6,481 nt of DNA from assembly GCA_964630295.1 (NCBI GenBank), contig CAZVTU010000034.1, positions 1 to 6,481 on the forward strand, written 5' to 3'. Below are positions 4,093 to 6,481 of this stretch, in pieces (position 1 is the first letter of the stretch; every line of letters begins with the position of its first letter). Origin of the DNA: CAZVTU01 sp964630295. GTDB lineage: Bacteria > Patescibacteriota > Minisyncoccia > Minisyncoccales > RBG-13-42-11. The position numbers and the translations under genes were made by a program. The notes below the pieces were generated by a model. That model saw only the letters and a program-made list of their open reading frames with translations, was not told where the DNA came from and did no database searches.

Positions 4093-5748
4093 ATGGCAAA
4101 ATATATTTTTATTGCTGGGGGTGTAATGTCTGGCGTTGGTAAAGGAGTAGCAGTGGCTTCCATTGGAAGAATTTTAAAGAGTAAAGGGTTTAGGGTGACA
4201 GCCATTAAAATCGATCCTTATATCAATGTCGACGCCGGAACAATGAACCCAATTGAGCACGGTGAAGTTTTTGTAACAAAAGACGGAGTGGAGTGTGATC
4301 AAGACATTGGAAATTATGAGAGGTTTTTAGATCAAGATCTAACCACCGACAATTATCTTACTACTGGCAGGGTTTATGAGACAGTGATCCACAAAGAAAG
4401 AAATCTAGAATACGATGGTAAGTGTGTTGAGGTTGTCCCTCATATCCCCGATGAAGTAATCTCCCGTATTAAGAAAGCAGCCAAAATAAATAAAGCTGAT
4501 TTTATTTTAATTGAAATTGGAGGAACGGTGGGGGAATATCAAAACCTTCTTTTTTTAGAAGCTGCCCGAATGATGCATTTGAGGGAGCCTCAAAATGTTA
4601 TTTTTATTTTGGTGAGTTACTTGCCCATTCCTAAAATGATAGGGGAAATGAAGACTAAACCAACCCAGCATGCTGTTAGAGCTTTAAATTCAGCTGGTAT
4701 TCAACCGGATATAATTATTGCCCGTTCTGAGTATCCATTAGACCAACCCCGAAAAAGAAAAATATCGATTTTTTGTAATGTTCAAGAAGAAGATGTAATT
4801 TCTGCTCCCGATATTGAATCAATCTATGAGATTCCTATCAATTTTGAAAAGGATAACTTAGGGAAGATGATTTTAAAAAAATTCGGAATGAGACCAAAAA
4901 AAGAAAATCTGAGAGATTGGAAAAAATTAGTAAATACTATTAAAAATGCAAAGAAGAAAGTTTCAATTGGCATTGTTGGAAAATATTTTGAAACAGGAGA
5001 ATTCACTTTAGCTGATTCTTATATTTCAGTAATTGAGGCAATAAAACACGCTGCTTGGTTCTATAAAAGGAAACCTCAATTTACTTGGTTATCTTCGGAA
5101 ATTTATGAAAAAACATCTCTAAAACTAAAAGAATTAAAAAAATACGAAGGGATAATTGTCCCTGGGGGTTTTGGTAAGCGGGGAGTTGAAGGTAAGATAA
5201 AAGCTATCGGATTTTGTCGTAAAGAAAAAATTCCTTATTTAGGACTTTGTTTAGGTCTTCAATTGGCAGTGGTTGAATTTGCAAGAAACGTCTGTGGAAT
5301 GAAAGACGCTAATAGCACTGAATTTGTTAGACATTGTAAATATCCGGTTATTGATACTCTCCCTGAGCAAAAAGCTCTTCTAAGTGAAAAACGATATGGT
5401 GGAACAATGAGATTAGGTGCCTACCCCTGCTTAGTTAAAAAAGGAACGAAAGCTCATTTAGCTTATAAAAAAAGCAATTGGGGGAAGTTAAATAAAAAAG
5501 GCGATATCTTGATTCAAGAAAGACATCGCCACCGCTACGAATTAAGCAATGAATTTCGTCAGGATTTAGAAAAAAAAGGGCTAGTTATGTCAGGAATTAA
5601 CACTGAGCGTGATTTAGTTGAAATTATTGAAATTCCTCGTCATCCCTTTTTTGTCGCCAGTCAATTTCATCCGGAATTTAAATCAAGGCCCCTCAGGCCC
5701 CATCCTTTATTTAAAGAATTTATTCGAACAGCTATTACTCAACATTAA
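4093..5748 (+). CDS. pyrG: CTP synthase (glutamine hydrolysing)
   Basis: Converts UTP, ATP and glutamine to CTP, the last step of pyrimidine nucleotide synthesis, in the cytoplasm. At 551 aa it is full length (E. coli 545). The N-terminal synthetase domain (about 1-270) has the nucleotide loop GGVMSGVGKG with Lys17, IKIDPYINVDAGTM, HGEVFV, the DLDxGxYERF-type segment (DQDIGNYERFLD), IEIGGTVGE (140-148) and KTKPTQHA (188-194). The class I glutaminase domain (about 290-551) has the oxyanion region VPGGFGKRG (356-364), nucleophile Cys386 in GLCLGLQ, and His526 with Glu528 in SQFHPEF. All key residues are present. There is no Shine-Dalgarno sequence; the ATG is the family start. The 3' end overlaps rpmA on the other strand by 14 nt. 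The hairpin just upstream could regulate it. Confidence 0.97.
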   Translation: MAKYIFIAGGVMSGVGKGVAVASIGRILKSKGFRVTAIKIDPYINVDAGTMNPIEHGEVFVTKDGVECDQDIGNYERFLDQDLTTDNYLTTGRVYETVIHKERNLEYDGKCVEVVPHIPDEVISRIKKAAKINKADFILIEIGGTVGEYQNLLFLEAARMMHLREPQNVIFILVSYLPIPKMIGEMKTKPTQHAVRALNSAGIQPDIIIARSEYPLDQPRKRKISIFCNVQEEDVISAPDIESIYEIPINFEKDNLGKMILKKFGMRPKKENLRDWKKLVNTIKNAKKKVSIGIVGKYFETGEFTLADSYISVIEAIKHAAWFYKRKPQFTWLSSEIYEKTSLKLKELKKYEGIIVPGGFGKRGVEGKIKAIGFCRKEKIPYLGLCLGLQLAVVEFARNVCGMKDANSTEFVRHCKYPVIDTLPEQKALLSEKRYGGTMRLGAYPCLVKKGTKAHLAYKKSNWGKLNKKGDILIQERHRHRYELSNEFRQDLEKKGLVMSGINTERDLVEIIEIPRHPFFVASQFHPEFKSRPLRPHPLFKEFIRTAITQH

Positions 5749-6007
5749 CAATTTTTACTTTTTTTCTAGATTTATTGAATCTCTTTTTTCTTTTCGTTAC
5801 AAAGCGAACCACCCCCTCTTTTAGAGCGTATAAAGTATCGTCTTGACCCCGTCTGACATTTTTTCCAGGAAGGAATTTTGTTCCTCGTTGTCTGACAATA
5901 ATACTACCTAGTTTAGCCGTTTGTCCTCCAAAGATTTTTATACCCAAGTATTTTGGCTGAGAATCCCTTCCTAATTTTGTTGCACCAGCTGCTTTAGTTT
6001 TTGCCAT
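5735..6007 (-). CDS. rpmA: 50S ribosomal protein bL27
   Basis: Large-subunit protein whose N-terminal arm reaches toward the peptidyl-transferase centre. The start is placed at the ATG giving MAKTKAAG (6005-6007), the family start. An upstream in-frame ATG at 6029-6031 would add eight residues, MDLEFIKV, that bL27 proteins do not have. The product is 90 aa with clear family motifs: LGRDSQPKYLGIKIFGG (12-28), GSIIVRQRGTKFLPGKNV (34-51), GQDDTLYAL and a basic tail. The N-terminus begins directly with the mature-like arm and shows no Firmicutes-type cleavable extension. bL27 normally follows rplU (bL21); here no rplU precedes it, since the upstream side holds + strand genes. A possible -10 TAGAAT (minus strand, 6019-6024) lies 11 nt before the ATG, and there is no Shine-Dalgarno sequence. 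Its end overlaps pyrG by 14 nt, tail to tail. Confidence 0.96.
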   Translation of the reverse strand: MAKTKAAGATKLGRDSQPKYLGIKIFGGQTAKLGSIIVRQRGTKFLPGKNVRRGQDDTLYALKEGVVRFVTKRKKRFNKSRKKVKIVNVE

Positions 6008-6061
6008 AACTTTAATAAATTCTAAATCCAAAGCACTAAACCTTAAATAAATTCAAATGAC

Positions 6062-6110
6062 CAAAATTCTAAATTCTAAAAGGTTTTGGTATTTAAGATT
6101 TAGAATTTTG
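6062..6110. repeat. 13-bp inverted repeat in the rpmA/6157 divergent spacer
   Basis: CAAAATTCTAAAT (6062-6074) pairs perfectly with ATTTAGAATTTTG (6098-6110) around a 23-nt loop. The arms are made of the heptamer TTCTAAA and its complement TTTAGAA. The element sits between divergent genes, so it could be an operator, a DNA-level palindrome or simply part of the repeat field. Confidence 0.65.
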
Positions 6111-6116
6111 ATATTA

Positions 6117-6151
6117 TTTAGAAATTAGGATTTCGGATTTAGGATTTGATT
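6117..6151. repeat. Degenerate 7-nt tandem repeat, TTTAGGA type
   Basis: Five consecutive heptamers can be read: TTTAGAA, ATTAGGA, TTTCGGA, TTTAGGA and a partial TTTGATT. Related heptamers occur nearby as TTCTAAA at 6020-6026 and twice at 6067-6080, and as TTTAGAA at 6099-6105. No gene lies in 6008-6156; this repeat field fills it. Confidence 0.65.
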
Positions 6152-6156
6152 ATTTT

Positions 6157-6384
6157 ATGTTAGCAAAAATAAAACAATTTGTCAAAACTCATTTAGATGA
6201 TATTATATTGGTAATTGGGGTTATTTTAATTTCTTTGTTATCTTTTGCTGTAGGTTTTATTGTTGCTAAACAGCAAGAGAAGGAACCAATAAAAATCGAA
6301 TATGAAAAATCTGAAAGTAGTCATTATTGGGGCGGGGATATGCGGATTATACTTAGCCGAGAAGCTTTCCGAAATAGGATATAA
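6157..6384 (+). CDS. Small single-TM protein or truncated membrane-anchored gene
   Basis: A 75-aa frame from ATG with no Shine-Dalgarno sequence. Residues about 1-14 are basic and polar (MLAKIKQFVKTHLD). Residues about 15-37 form one hydrophobic helix (DIILVIGVILISLLSFAVGFIVA), followed by KQQEKEPIKIEYEKSE. Up to about residue 50 this looks like a real N-in, C-out membrane anchor. The last 27 codons overlap the start of the next gene in another frame and read as ordinary out-of-frame sequence (SHYWGGDMRII...), so the natural C-terminal domain may have been lost by deletion or replaced. I have an unverified impression that similar anchors in CPR bacteria carry a small extracytoplasmic domain. 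It could instead be a complete small protein. Function is unknown. Confidence 0.5.
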   Translation: MLAKIKQFVKTHLDDIILVIGVILISLLSFAVGFIVAKQQEKEPIKIEYEKSESSHYWGGDMRIILSREAFRNRI

Positions 6385-6481
6385 AGTAACTGTTTTTGAA
6401 AAGAAACAAAAAATTGGAAAAGAAGTCTGTTCCGGTTTGTTTTCGGAAAGAATTTTGAAATTTATTCCTCAAAGTGAACAC
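6302..6481 (+). CDS. FAD/NAD(P)-binding oxidoreductase, N-terminal part (3' cut by window edge)
   Basis: The first 60 codons of a flavoprotein of the glutathione-reductase-like Rossmann superfamily. Residues 5-33 are a textbook dinucleotide fold: KVVIIGAGICGLYLAEKL with G10, G12 and G15, then VTVFEKK with Glu33, which binds the ribose of the adenine moiety. KEVCSGLFS (about 45-53) follows, a Cys-Ser-Gly pattern seen in geranylgeranyl-reductase-like flavoproteins, so that subfamily is my best guess but is not established. The ATG start sits at the usual distance from the first glycine. The only purine-rich site, AAGGA at 6280-6284, is 17 nt away, too far for a normal ribosome site. The start lies 83 nt inside the preceding frame, suggesting that the upstream gene was cut short or is translated separately. 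Confidence 0.88.
   Translation, partial: MKNLKVVIIGAGICGLYLAEKLSEIGYKVTVFEKKQKIGKEVCSGLFSERILKFIPQSEH

Noticed and set aside
4824..5006. Minus-strand 60-codon frame inside pyrG
   Set aside because: Phe-rich shadow of Lys-rich coding sequence with no start signal.
5618..5824. + strand 68-codon frame across the pyrG end and rpmA
   Set aside because: It is out of frame with pyrG, then antisense to rpmA, which has clear bL27 motifs.
1..6481. CRISPR array, insertion sequence or integrase
   Set aside because: No regularly spaced direct repeats with unique spacers and no transposase or recombinase motifs were seen on either strand. The only repeats are those listed.

Overview
The window looks like part of a scaffold from an uncultured, AT-rich bacterium with a reduced genome, most likely a Patescibacteria/CPR lineage (Parcubacteria-like). 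This is an inference from several traits: a low-GC housekeeping background with Lys/Glu/Ile-rich proteins, a tRNA without an encoded CCA end, house genes with no Shine-Dalgarno sequence and -10 boxes about 7 nt before the start codon, ribosomal genes outside their usual operons, and AT-rich heptamer repeats between genes. A run of exactly 100 N inside dinB shows that the sequence is an assembled scaffold.

Layout. Positions 1-407 hold the 3' end of dnaJ, followed 6 nt later by tRNA-Lys(UUU). Positions 487-1807 are the least ordinary part. A terminator is followed by a near-consensus extended -10 promoter, a boxA-like element, a 13-bp leader hairpin, a 155-aa orphan ORF with a good Shine-Dalgarno sequence, and a second gene that has a strong Shine-Dalgarno sequence but an ATA in place of the start codon and two in-frame stops. 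Three hairpins follow. The unit has patches above 60% GC and lies between two copies of the same terminator-linked sequence module, so it looks like a transferred or exchanged accessory cassette. Positions 1826-5748 carry dinB (Y-family polymerase, interrupted by the scaffold gap), a ctpA-type S41 protease, rplI (bL9) and pyrG (CTP synthase), all on the + strand. rpmA (bL27) lies on the - strand and its 3' end overlaps pyrG by 14 nt. The region 6008-6156 is filled with TTTAGAA/TTTAGGA-type heptamers and an inverted repeat. The window ends with a small single-TM ORF and the first 60 codons of an FAD/NAD(P)-dependent oxidoreductase, the two overlapping by 83 nt.

How the genes relate. The core genes serve protein folding, translation, DNA damage tolerance, cell-envelope proteolysis and nucleotide synthesis. 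They do not form one functional operon: rplI has its own promoter inside the end of ctpA, and separate -10 boxes precede dinB and ctpA. The cassette is the best candidate for something undescribed. Its first product has weak ADP-ribosyltransferase-like features and its leader resembles a phage or rRNA antitermination site, but neither reading can be proved from the sequence alone.
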